Of a stretch of 64,000 bases of DNA, positions 57,037-64,000 are shown in pieces. The position numbers and the translations under genes are program-made. Within the stretch, counting starts at the first letter, position 1. Each line of letters starts with the position of its first letter. Location of the stretch: positions 2,790,001 through 2,854,000 of the forward strand of contig NZ_CP035300.1 of assembly GCF_004114615.1 (NCBI RefSeq). Reading direction: 5' to 3'. The notes under the pieces are model-generated. The model searched no databases. It was not told the origin of the DNA and saw only the letters and a list, made by a program, of their open reading frames with translations. Origin of the DNA: Dyella sp. M7H15-1. GTDB lineage: Bacteria; Pseudomonadota; Gammaproteobacteria; Xanthomonadales; Rhodanobacteraceae.

Positions 57037-57255
57037 TTATAATTGACTAAGCCAGTGGACGAACATCCAAACGAGAAAAAGTCCGACGATAAATGTTAGC
57101 AAGGTGCCCTTGGCTTTTCGCATGCGCTGCCGACGGCCTGAGCGCGTAAGCGGAATTCCAATTTTGCGAGAAACATTAGCTTTCGCAGACGAAATTCCGA
57201 CCGCTCGCTTCCATGAGAACGACAGCCCCGGAATGCCCTTCCTTCTTCTGGTCAT
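57037..57255 (-). CDS. Small basic protein with C-terminal membrane helix
   Basis: This 72-residue protein has a very strong ribosome-binding site (AGGAGGAG about 6 bases before the ATG at 57255). It is basic at its N-terminus (MTRRRKGIPGLSFSWKRAVG, then SAKANVSRKIGIPLTRSGRRQR) and ends in a single hydrophobic helix (GTLLTFIVGLFLVWMFVHW). The GIPGLSFSWKRA...GIPLTRSGR pattern recurs in small proteins carried on mobile and accessory DNA in Proteobacteria, as far as I recall, but the function is unknown. It lies between the IS4 remnant and the ISAs1 copy. Confidence 0.6.
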   Translation of the reverse strand: MTRRRKGIPGLSFSWKRAVGISSAKANVSRKIGIPLTRSGRRQRMRKAKGTLLTFIVGLFLVWMFVHWLSQL

Positions 57256-57382
57256 CTTCGCTCCTCCTGTAAGTGCGTGCCAAAAGCAGACTTCGCTGGC
57301 TTAGCTATCAAGCCGGCTCTTGGAGCGCTCTGTATATCGTAGCGACCCCAGCATTGAATCTGTCCGCCAACTGAGGCACGGA

Positions 57383-58595
57383 ACAGGGCAAACGCATAAA
57401 AAACCCTATGCCAAGAGCACTTTGGAGCGGAATTCATCGCTCCAAGCTGCCCTCAAGCGTTTTTGTTTGATGCTGCCTTTGCTGGGCTCTTGCTGGAACA
57501 AGTTCAGTACCAGATGGCGGATGGATGCCATGATGGCCGGAGCAGCACCCGTGCGGAGTCGACTTTCGTCCTCACGAAAGGTCACGTCCAAACACCAATG
57601 CAACCCATTTTCGATCCCCCAGTGCCCCCGCACGGCATGAGCAAAGCGCTGCGCATCGGGAGCGATCGCCGCAATGAAATAGCGCGTCTCGCAGGTTTGC
57701 TTGCCATCCTGAATGCATTCTCGCTTCACCATGCCAATACTCTGCAACCCGCGCCACTGCTCCGGTGCCGGCAGGGTGTCCAAACACGGCGTAATCCAGT
57801 ACTTCCGCGTTTCCAGCCGACCATGGCCTTTGTCGGTCTCCTCACGATAGTCATGCGTGACGCCTTGGAAGTCCGACGCGTGTGCGGTAGTGAAAAAGTC
57901 CTGCACCGCCTCGTATAAGTTGTCTTGATTGCCCTTCAGGCCGATCACGTACTCGCCACCCTGTTCCACTATTTGCGCCGCAATGTCGCGTTGGCACCCC
58001 ATGGCGTCCAACATCACGATGCAGCCCTTCAATTCCAGCAACTCCAGCAAGCGCGGGATGGCGGTGATCTCGTTTGATTTCTCATCCGTTGCTTCCTGGC
58101 CCAGCACGAGGCGACTGCTTGTCGCCCACGCGCTGACAAGGTGCAGTGGTTTGCGCCCATGTCGGCGGTTCTGCGAGCCACGCACGGTTTTGCCATCGAT
58201 CGCGATCACTTCATCTCCCAGCTCAGTCTTGATGCTCGCCACCCAGTCACAAAAACACCGTGTGAACTGGGTCGGCGAAAGGCGTGCCATCACATACGCG
58301 ATGCCATCATGCGATGGCACGCCGTGGCGAAGTGGCACGAAGCGCCGCAGCCAATCAAGCTTGTTGTAGCCGAACTCTTGGATCGCCAACCACCCTTCGG
58401 CACCACTGATCACCGCACACACGACCAGCACCAGAATATCCATCAAATCGTGCCGCTTGTGACGCTCAATACGTGGATCTTCTATGCGGGAAAAGTGATC
58501 GATGAAACTCGGCATCGTGTGATTTCCTGATCAGGTCCATCAAGAATCACTTTCACATAGCTGTTTGTAAAATGGTTTTTATGCGTTTGCCCTGT
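57383..58595 (-). mobile_element. Complete ISAs1-family insertion sequence
   Basis: This 1213-base element is bounded by near-perfect terminal inverted repeats beginning ACAGGGCAAACGCATAAAA (57383 onward, and complement ending at 58595). It is flanked by an 8-base target duplication GGCACGGA at 57375-57382 and 58596-58603. It carries one intact transposase gene. The intact ends, target duplication and open reading frame indicate a recent insertion. Confidence 0.93.
57406..58515 (-). CDS. ISAs1 family transposase
   Basis: This 369-residue DDE transposase has the ISAs1 N-terminal motif FSRIEDPRIERHKRHDLMDIL, then VVCAVISGAEGW. The first aspartate is in EVIAIDGKTVRGSQ, the second in GCIVMLDAMGCQRDIA and the glutamate near the C-terminus in HWGIENGLHWCLDVTFREDESR. 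It is full length and undamaged, and lies inside the inverted repeats at 57383-58595. Confidence 0.96.
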   Translation of the reverse strand: MPSFIDHFSRIEDPRIERHKRHDLMDILVLVVCAVISGAEGWLAIQEFGYNKLDWLRRFVPLRHGVPSHDGIAYVMARLSPTQFTRCFCDWVASIKTELGDEVIAIDGKTVRGSQNRRHGRKPLHLVSAWATSSRLVLGQEATDEKSNEITAIPRLLELLELKGCIVMLDAMGCQRDIAAQIVEQGGEYVIGLKGNQDNLYEAVQDFFTTAHASDFQGVTHDYREETDKGHGRLETRKYWITPCLDTLPAPEQWRGLQSIGMVKRECIQDGKQTCETRYFIAAIAPDAQRFAHAVRGHWGIENGLHWCLDVTFREDESRLRTGAAPAIMASIRHLVLNLFQQEPSKGSIKQKRLRAAWSDEFRSKVLLA

Positions 58596-58666
58596 GGCAC
58601 GGAATATTTGTCCTCTTCGCGCAGAAGCTTGACCTGTTTGCCGTGTTGGCGCTCACAGCCGATCAA

Positions 58667-58902
58667 CTACTGCGATGGATCACGTAGCATCTATTCCTCG
58701 CCGTCGCGAACACCCCTCGGTGATGCCCGGGGCAGGCGCCTGCTGTCAAAACGAAGCGTCTGTGAACATTTCTCGACCCATCTTTCGATGTCAACCCACC
58801 AGGACGCGCCCGAATCACCATAATCTTCTGGACCCAGGCGGCAACTGGGTTCGAATCACGAGATGACGAGGGAATTTTGCAAGAGGCTCTCTGGCTATTC
58901 AA
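58667..58902. other. Non-coding remnant sequence
   Basis: This stretch of about 235 bases between the recombinase remnant and the RES toxin gene shows no supported gene. It probably derives from degraded mobile DNA. Confidence 0.4.
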
Positions 58903-59385
58903 TTAGGCCCGGAACCGTCGGTCGTAGACAAACTTCCGAAGCTTGATTGCACTAATGCTTGTCGCATCAGGATGCTTAGGATTGATCAGCACATTACATT
59001 CCTCCGGCACAATCACAGAAGGGACCCGCAAAATAGCGCTGCTGTTAGCGGCAAGCCATGCATCGCCCGTATTGAGTGAAACCGCGCCGGCTGGTTCTGC
59101 ATCCCATCCAACCATGGCGAGATTGCTCGGGTCGACATGCTCAGCCGCGCTCCACACTGGATTGGGAATGTCGAGCCGCACAAGGTATCGATTCAACGGC
59201 AGCGAACCGACCTTGAGATGTACCAATGTCTCAAGACAGGCAAGGGCAACTGACGTTGCGGTGTAGAGCATGTGATTGCCCGGCCGATTCCATCGACCGC
59301 CCGACATTTTGGCGCCAGTTCCCGACTTATCCTCGGCGGTGTAATCCGGCGTATCGGTGCCGATCCTCCATGCGGTGATTGTCAC
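58903..59385 (-). CDS. RES-domain toxin (NAD-degrading)
   Basis: This 160-residue RES-domain protein has the signature TAWRIGTDTPDYTAEDKSG, GGRWNRPGNHMLYTATSVAL, ACLETLVHL and RVPSVIVPEECNVLINPKHPD. RES toxins degrade NAD and are paired with Xre/MbcA-type antitoxins. The start is GTG at 59385, whose GTGA overlaps the antitoxin stop by 4 bases, the arrangement expected for a coupled toxin-antitoxin pair. The frame continues upstream but lies within the antitoxin gene. Confidence 0.92.
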   Translation of the reverse strand: MTITAWRIGTDTPDYTAEDKSGTGAKMSGGRWNRPGNHMLYTATSVALACLETLVHLKVGSLPLNRYLVRLDIPNPVWSAAEHVDPSNLAMVGWDAEPAGAVSLNTGDAWLAANSSAILRVPSVIVPEECNVLINPKHPDATSISAIKLRKFVYDRRFRA

Positions 59386-59993
59386 GCGTAGGCGCCCGAT
59401 TGCGCTTGCGCAAGCAGTTGCGAAACAAGTTCCTGTCCACCCGACGTATCCATGTACTTCGATGGTGGTTCGCCACCCAGCGCAGGCAAAGGCTGTTCCA
59501 ACCAATGGCCAATCCACGCCGAAGCGTCAAACCCTTCAGGGTCACCACTTTCCTGCACCATCTTTTCAACCTGGCCAACCAATCTCATCACACCCAGGAC
59601 CCGCTCAGACGCAGGTAGGTCCAACGGCTTCTGATCTTGAAGGCGCCGATTGAAAGTCGCTTTTGTGACCCCCATGAAACCGAGTAATTCGACTTGTTCT
59701 AGCTTCATGTCCTGGGCCAATGTTTTTACAACCTTGGCGGGCATCCCTGCTTTCACAAGTTCAGCGCGAAGCAGCGGCGGCGATTGAAACAATTCAACGT
59801 AACGTTCTTTGCGCTCTGCAACGCGGTCCCATCCTTTCGGATTGAAGACCATGACGATTTGCCTTTTTTTTCCCACTTTGTGGCGTTTGATGAACTTAGC
59901 GCCAGCATGACCGTGCACCTCGGTGGATTCGGCCAGATGTATCGGAGCGTTTTTAGACCGTTTGGGGTTTGGGGATGAGTGCCGGGTGTTCAT
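59382..59993 (-). CDS. Xre/MbcA/ParS-type antitoxin of the RES toxin
   Basis: This roughly 203-residue antitoxin has an N-terminal basic region, then a helix-turn-helix part (VELLGFMGVTKATFNRRLQ). A C-terminal MbcA/ParS-type domain (FDASAWIGHWLEQPLPALGG and DTSGGQELVSQLLAQAQSG) binds the RES toxin. The ATG at 59993 is preferred over 60041 because a palindromic operator with an overlapping -10 lies at 60017-60039. The pair follows the ISAs1 patch and likely stabilises or defends the mobile region. Confidence 0.88.
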   Translation of the reverse strand: MNTRHSSPNPKRSKNAPIHLAESTEVHGHAGAKFIKRHKVGKKRQIVMVFNPKGWDRVAERKERYVELFQSPPLLRAELVKAGMPAKVVKTLAQDMKLEQVELLGFMGVTKATFNRRLQDQKPLDLPASERVLGVMRLVGQVEKMVQESGDPEGFDASAWIGHWLEQPLPALGGEPPSKYMDTSGGQELVSQLLAQAQSGAYA

Positions 59994-60016
59994 TTTCGCT
60001 TCTCGCACAAATTGCA

Positions 60017-60039
60017 AATGTCTCAACTGAGACATTATC
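60017..60039 (-). promoter_or_regulatory. Palindromic operator/promoter of the RES antitoxin operon
   Basis: AATGTCTCA (60017-60025) and TGAGACATT (60028-60036) form a 9-base inverted repeat with a 2-base centre. On the minus strand GATAAT (60039-60034) overlaps it as a likely -10. The site lies 24 bases upstream of the antitoxin ATG at 59993, as expected for autoregulation by the HTH antitoxin. Confidence 0.65.
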
Positions 60040-60078
60040 ACGGCTCATGTGAGAATGTCGTAGCCCTAGGCAAGGCGA

Positions 60079-60612
60079 TTACTTTGACTGCTCCACTATC
60101 CAGTTCACGGCGGCCTTCACCTGCGCGTCGTTCAAGCTGGGATAGTTGCCCTTCGGCGGCATCGTGTTGCCATCCGGGCCGTGGTAGCCGTTGATGGCGT
60201 GCTGTACCAGGGTGTCGATGCCTTCGGCAATGCGCGGCGCCCACGCTTCCTTGTTGCCCAGCTTGGGGGCGCCGAGCACGCCGGCGGTGTGGCAGCTCGT
60301 GCAGACGCCTTCAAAAATGGTTTTGCCATCGGTGGAGCCGCCAAACGCGACTTGCGCGGCCGCCGCCTTGGCGGCCGCGGCCTGGGCTGCTTCCATCGCT
60401 GCGCGGCCGGTATTGCCGGCGTATACGGCCCCGTTCGGGGCAAGACTGGCGGAAAGTTGTTGCGCGGCGTTTGGATTGATTTCCTTCGGCTCGTGCTCGT
60501 AGATCGTCCAGGCGGTGAAGATAAGGACCAGGGTCAGTACACCAAGGCCGGCGATAAGCAACGAGAACTGATGCAGAAAACTCCGGTCTGACTTGCTCAT
60601 GGAACCACTCAC
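60079..60612 (-). CDS. c-type cytochrome (cytochrome c5-like)
   Basis: This 177-residue membrane-anchored cytochrome has an N-terminal hydrophobic segment (FSLLIAGLGVLTLVLIFTAW) that anchors it facing the periplasm. An Ala-rich linker precedes a single haem-binding CxxCH motif, CTSCHTAG; the axial methionine is in NTMPPKGNYPSL. The C-terminal DAQVKAAVNWIVEQ helix is typical of small c5-type cytochromes. GGAG lies six bases before the GTG at 60612; an in-frame ATG at 60600 is the alternative start. Confidence 0.88.
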   Translation of the reverse strand: MSGSMSKSDRSFLHQFSLLIAGLGVLTLVLIFTAWTIYEHEPKEINPNAAQQLSASLAPNGAVYAGNTGRAAMEAAQAAAAKAAAAQVAFGGSTDGKTIFEGVCTSCHTAGVLGAPKLGNKEAWAPRIAEGIDTLVQHAINGYHGPDGNTMPPKGNYPSLNDAQVKAAVNWIVEQSK

Positions 60613-61054
60613 GCAATACTCCAGTCATCGAACGATCAATCTGGAAAGCCGTCACGACGACCGTAACGTGCCTTGCCGCCACCCCTTGGCGACCATGCGC
60701 CGCGGTCCATGGAGTCCCCGCGGACAACGAGGCTCGAGTATAGACGAAGCCTGCGGTAAGTTTGAAAGCTTGTCCTGCAGGGCTGGGGGAAGTGTGCCGT
60801 CGGCACGTTTCATATCCATGGATAAAGGAGATTGCGCGCGTGGCCATGCAGGCACTGGGTCATGCTTCGCTGTTAGCCTTGGTCATTGCGGGCCCTGCCA
60901 TGGGTCATAAGGCACCTATGTCAACCGGCATTGTCCAATCCCGTTCAGCAGATCCTATGCTTGTCAATCAGAACTTGTAAGCAAGTGGTAGGGCGGGTGC
61001 ATGGTTTTGCGTCGGTGGGGTCGAGTGGCCCCCGTTTATCTCAGGAGTTTCAGC
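60613..61054. other. Divergent intergenic region, possible 46-codon secreted peptide
   Basis: About 440 bases lie between the cytochrome and efflux genes. A 46-codon frame at 60840-60980 has AAGGAG nine bases upstream of a GTG. It reads MAMQALGHASLLALVIAGPA, then MGHKAPMSTGIVQSRS and a short tail, resembling a signal peptide plus tail. It has no recognised family and could be chance. Otherwise the region probably holds the efflux operon promoter. Confidence 0.3.
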
Positions 61055-62332
61055 ATGTCGCGTTTTTGGAAGATCGCGCTCATCGTGATCACGGTGCTTG
61101 TCGTAGGGGGCGTCGCGTTCCGCCTGCTGCATAAACCTGAAGCGACCGGTGGCTATGGCCATCATCGCGAGGCCGGTCAGGGAGGCTCTGCATCGGCGCA
61201 GTCCGGTAACAACAGTCAGGACAACGCGCCGGTACCGGTCACCGTCGAACCCACGGTGAAGCAGAACGTGCCGGTGTATCTCACCGCGCTAGGCACGGTG
61301 ACGGCGTTGAACAGCGTCGTGGTCAATCCGCAGATCGGTGGCCAGCTCTGGACCATCAATTTCAAGGAAGGCCAGGCGGTGAAGAAGGGCGACGTGATCG
61401 CCCAGATCGATCCGCGTACCTACCAGGCCGCCTATGACCAGGCTGTGGCTAAGCAGAAGCAGGACGAGGCCTCGCTCGACACCGCCGTCAGCACGCTCAA
61501 TCGCAACCAAGATCTGGTGGCGAAAGGCTACGTGGCCGCGCTGAACATGGACACCTACCGCAACAACGTGGCCCAATTGAAGGCCACCGTGGTGGCTGAC
61601 GAAGCCAATGCGCGTTCGGCCAAGGTGCAGCTCGATTTCACCAAGATCATCTCGCCGATCGATGGCGTGGCCGGTATCCGCAACGTTGACCCGGGCAATG
61701 TAGTCACCACCACCACCTCGATCGTGACGCTGACCCAGATCCAGCCGGTCTACGTGATCTTCAGCCTGCCCGAGCAGAATCTTGAAGCGGTGCGTGATGC
61801 CTTCCAGAACGGCGCGAACAAGCTGGAAGTGATCGCGCTGGATCGCAGCGATGCACATCCGCTGGATACGACCGGCTTCCTGCAGGTGGTCGACAACCAG
61901 ATCGACACCGCTACGGGCACCTTCAAGCTGCGTGCGCAGTTCACCAATCCCGACAGCAAGCTGTGGCAGGGTCAATTCGTCAACGTGCGACTGCGCGTGA
62001 GGACGGTTTCCGGCGGGCTGGTGGTGCCGTCGCAAGCCGTGCAGCGCGGTCCGGATGGCGATTTCGTCTACAAGCTGCAGGCGGATCAGACCGTGGCCAT
62101 GCAACCGGTGACGGTGGCCGGTGAAGTCGGCGACAGCCACGTGATGGTGAGCAAGGGCCTGGACGAAGGCGACCAGGTCGTCACTGAAGGTCAGTTCCGC
62201 CTCAAGCCGGGTAGCAAGGTGCAGGCACTCAAGCCGGGCGAAGTGCCGGCAGCCCCCGCGGCTTCGGAGGCTGACAAGAAAAAGTGGAAGCAGCAGGGTG
62301 GCGGTCGCCGCGGCGGTGGTGGCGGTGGTTGA
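61055..62332 (+). CDS. RND efflux periplasmic adaptor (membrane fusion protein)
   Basis: This 425-residue adaptor of the MdtA/AcrA type starts with a membrane-anchor or signal segment (FWKIALIVITVLVVGGVAF). The lipoyl-like domain follows (VVVNPQIGGQLWTINFKEGQAVKKGDVIAQIDP), then the alpha-hairpin (DQAVAKQKQDEASLDTAVSTLNRNQ) and the beta-barrel with FTKIISPIDGVAGIRNVDPGNVV and VVPSQAVQRGPDG. The C-terminal tail is rich in Lys, Gln and Gly (KKWKQQGGGRRGGGGGG). CAGGAG precedes the ATG at 61055. It pairs with the RND pump downstream. Confidence 0.92.
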   Translation: MSRFWKIALIVITVLVVGGVAFRLLHKPEATGGYGHHREAGQGGSASAQSGNNSQDNAPVPVTVEPTVKQNVPVYLTALGTVTALNSVVVNPQIGGQLWTINFKEGQAVKKGDVIAQIDPRTYQAAYDQAVAKQKQDEASLDTAVSTLNRNQDLVAKGYVAALNMDTYRNNVAQLKATVVADEANARSAKVQLDFTKIISPIDGVAGIRNVDPGNVVTTTTSIVTLTQIQPVYVIFSLPEQNLEAVRDAFQNGANKLEVIALDRSDAHPLDTTGFLQVVDNQIDTATGTFKLRAQFTNPDSKLWQGQFVNVRLRVRTVSGGLVVPSQAVQRGPDGDFVYKLQADQTVAMQPVTVAGEVGDSHVMVSKGLDEGDQVVTEGQFRLKPGSKVQALKPGEVPAAPAASEADKKKWKQQGGGRRGGGGGG

Positions 62333-62525
62333 TGCAGCCGACGCTTCGCTTTCTCCCTTTTCGGGAGATGACTGGGGTGAGGGCAACGTCGCGCGATGTT
62401 TGTTTCAGGAAAAAGCAAAAGGGCCGTGCTTAGCACAAGATCGTGTCACGCAAGGCAAGCCCGCCCCCTCACCCCAATCCTCTCCCCGGAGGGGAGAGGG
62501 AGCTGACATTTAGACGGTATTCCGC
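62333..62525. repeat. Repeat-rich gap inside the RND operon
   Basis: The gap of about 190 bases contains two related segments with inverted CTCTCCC/GGGGAG-type parts (near 62351-62383 and 62465-62505). They belong to the family of short palindromic elements often dispersed in this group's intergenic DNA. They sit between the adaptor and pump genes and may modulate their relative expression. No gene is seen. Confidence 0.55.
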
Positions 62526-64000
62526 ATGGGATTCTCCACACTCTTCATCCGCCGTCCCATCGCCACCGCGCTCCTGATGGTGGCGGTGATGCTGCTTGGC
62601 GTACTCGGTTATCGCGAATTGCCGGTGTCGGCACTGCCCGAGATCGAAGCGCCCAGCCTGGTGGTCACCACGCAGTATCCGGGCGCCAGTGCTTCCACCA
62701 TGGCCTCGCTGGTGACCACGCCGCTTGAGCGCAATCTAGGCCAGATTTCCGGCCTCGACATGATGACCTCGGATTCATCCGCGGGCCTGTCGACCATCGT
62801 GTTGCAATTCAACATGGATCGCGATATTGATATCGCGGCGCAGGATGTGCAGGCAGCGATCAACCAGGCGCGCGGCACCTTGCCCAGCACCCTGCCGTAT
62901 CCGCCGGTATACAACCGCGTGAATCCGGCCGACGCGCCGATCATGACCCTGATGCTCACATCCGATAGCCGCCAGTTGCGCGACGTGAACGACTTGGCTG
63001 ACTCGATCCTCGCGCAAAAGCTATCGCAGGTGCAGGGCGTGGGCCTGGTGTCGATCGCGGGCAATGTGCGTCCGGCGGTGCGTATTCAGGTGAATCCCGC
63101 GCAGCTCGCCAATCTCGGCCTGACGATGGAAGACGTGCGCAATGCGCTCACCGAGGCCAACGTCAACGCGCCCAAGGGCACGCTCAACGGCGCCACGCAG
63201 TCCTACACTATTTCGACCAACGACCAGCTTGCCACGGCGGCCGAGTACAAGGACACCATCCTCTCCTACAACAGCAGCACCAACGCGCCAGTGCGTCTGT
63301 CCGACGTGGCCAAGGTGGTGGATGGTGTCGAAAACGATCAGCTAGCCGCCTGGGCCAATGGCAAGCCGGCCGTATTGCTGGATATCCGCCGCCAGCCGGG
63401 TGCGAACATCGTGCAGACGGTGGCGCAAATCCGCCAGATCCTGCCGCAATTGCGCAGCGTGTTGCCGGCCGACGTACATCTGGATATCTTCGCCGACCGC
63501 ACCATCACCATCCGCGCCTCGGTGGAAGATGTGCAATTCACCCTGCTGCTTACCATCGCGCTGGTGGTGGCGGTGATCTTCGTGTTCCTGCGCCGCCTGT
63601 GGGCCACGATCATTCCGTCGATAGCGGTGCCGCTATCGCTGCTCGGCACGTTCGGCGTGATGTCGTTCGCCAACATGTCGCTGGACAATCTCTCGCTGAT
63701 GGCGCTGACCGTCGCCACCGGTTTCGTGGTGGACGATGCGATCGTGATGATCGAGAACATCGTGCGCTATATCGAGCAGGGCAAGAGTGGGCAGGAAGCG
63801 GCAGAGATCGGCGCCAAGGAAATCGGCTTCACGGTGCTGTCGCTGACCGTTTCGTTGATCGCCGTATTCCTGCCGCTGCTGTTGATGCCCGGCGTCACGG
63901 GACGACTGTTCCACGAATTTGCCTGGGTGCTGGCCACCGCTGTCGTCATCTCGATGCTGGTGTCGCTGACGCTCACACCCATGATGTGCGCCTATCTGCT
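62526..64000 (+). CDS. RND efflux pump inner-membrane protein (5' part)
   Basis: This partial gene leaves the window end after about 491 codons. It begins MGFSTLFIRRPIATALLMVAVML and shows the HAE1-type pump pattern: LPVSALPEIEAPSLVVTTQYPGAS, the porter-domain DVQAAINQARGTLPSTLPYPP, and later membrane segments with GFVVDDAIVMIENIVRYIEQG and FHEFAWVLATAVVISMLVSLTLTPMM. The proton-relay aspartate pair (VVDDAI) is present. With the adaptor 193 bases upstream it forms a multidrug or toxin efflux operon; the outer-membrane channel may lie beyond the window. Confidence 0.93.
   Translation, partial: MGFSTLFIRRPIATALLMVAVMLLGVLGYRELPVSALPEIEAPSLVVTTQYPGASASTMASLVTTPLERNLGQISGLDMMTSDSSAGLSTIVLQFNMDRDIDIAAQDVQAAINQARGTLPSTLPYPPVYNRVNPADAPIMTLMLTSDSRQLRDVNDLADSILAQKLSQVQGVGLVSIAGNVRPAVRIQVNPAQLANLGLTMEDVRNALTEANVNAPKGTLNGATQSYTISTNDQLATAAEYKDTILSYNSSTNAPVRLSDVAKVVDGVENDQLAAWANGKPAVLLDIRRQPGANIVQTVAQIRQILPQLRSVLPADVHLDIFADRTITIRASVEDVQFTLLLTIALVVAVIFVFLRRLWATIIPSIAVPLSLLGTFGVMSFANMSLDNLSLMALTVATGFVVDDAIVMIENIVRYIEQGKSGQEAAEIGAKEIGFTVLSLTVSLIAVFLPLLLMPGVTGRLFHEFAWVLATAVVISMLVSLTLTPMMCAYL

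Larger units (their letters stand above)
57308..58666 (-). pseudogene. Serine-recombinase C-terminal remnant interrupted by ISAs1
   Basis: Removing the ISAs1 copy and one 8-base target duplication restores a minus-strand frame ending at 57308. It reads CERQHGKQVKLLREEDKYSV, then PQLADRFNAGVATIYRALQE and PA. This resembles the helix-turn-helix tail of resolvase/invertase-type serine recombinases (the ADRFN..VATIYRAL part). A TAG at 58667-58669 stops the frame upstream, so the catalytic domain is missing. The remnant pre-dates the ISAs1 insertion. Confidence 0.65.

Noticed and set aside
58845-58860. T-loop-like GGTTCGAATC sequence suggesting a tRNA or attachment site
   Set aside because: Flanking bases do not form a T-stem and no acceptor or anticodon arms could be found.

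Overview
The window is GC-rich DNA from a gammaproteobacterium, most likely a Rhodanobacteraceae/Xanthomonadales member (Dyella, Frateuria or Rhodanobacter-like). That placement is inferred from the gene set: hopanoid genes, PapD/usher fimbriae, lpiA/acvB-type lipid genes, S9 and M3 peptidases, and REP-type intergenic palindromes. No database search was possible.

Layout. 1-9.9 kb: a hopanoid and isoprenoid locus. hpnI and the start of hpnJ read leftward. A mevalonate operon reads rightward (mvaD, phosphomevalonate kinase, an HMG-CoA reductase/mevalonate kinase fusion, idi), followed by hpnH and hpnB, so precursor supply and hopanoid tailoring sit together. 9.85-10.66 kb: a hicAB toxin-antitoxin cassette bracketed by hpnB and a diverged second copy of the hpnB 3' end. 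10.7-20 kb: a leftward chaperone-usher fimbrial cluster with three chaperones, one usher, a two-domain adhesin, four pilins and one pilin pseudogene. 20.5-34.5 kb: mostly housekeeping and envelope genes (M3 peptidase, OmpA, CsbD, an mprF-acvB lysyl-phosphatidylglycerol pair, a lipoprotein, queF, an S9 peptidase, a DUF2076 protein).

34.7-47.5 kb: a defence-type island. It holds a large protein combining a RelE-like N-terminus, an SF1 helicase and ankyrin repeats; an AbrB/VapC pair; and a type I restriction-modification operon (hsdM-hsdS-DUF1016 nuclease-hsdR-YgjP-like protease). hsdM carries a one-base frameshift between methyltransferase motifs I and IV. The island ends at a nested inverted repeat resembling a REPIN. 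47.6-56.4 kb: a GNAT protein and nrdB/nrdA preceded by a clear cobalamin riboswitch, then a CNNM-type transporter, zapE and a small hydrolase. 56.6-60 kb: a mobile-DNA patch with an IS4-like remnant, an intact ISAs1 element with an 8-bp target duplication inside a serine-recombinase remnant, and a RES/Xre toxin-antitoxin pair with a palindromic operator. 60-64 kb: a c-type cytochrome and an RND efflux operon cut by the window end.

Strongest second-look items: the RelE-helicase-ankyrin protein in the defence island, the B12 riboswitch on class I ribonucleotide reductase, the HMGR-mevalonate kinase fusion, the duplicated hpnB tail around hicAB, and the broken hsdM. No tRNA, rRNA or CRISPR array was seen.
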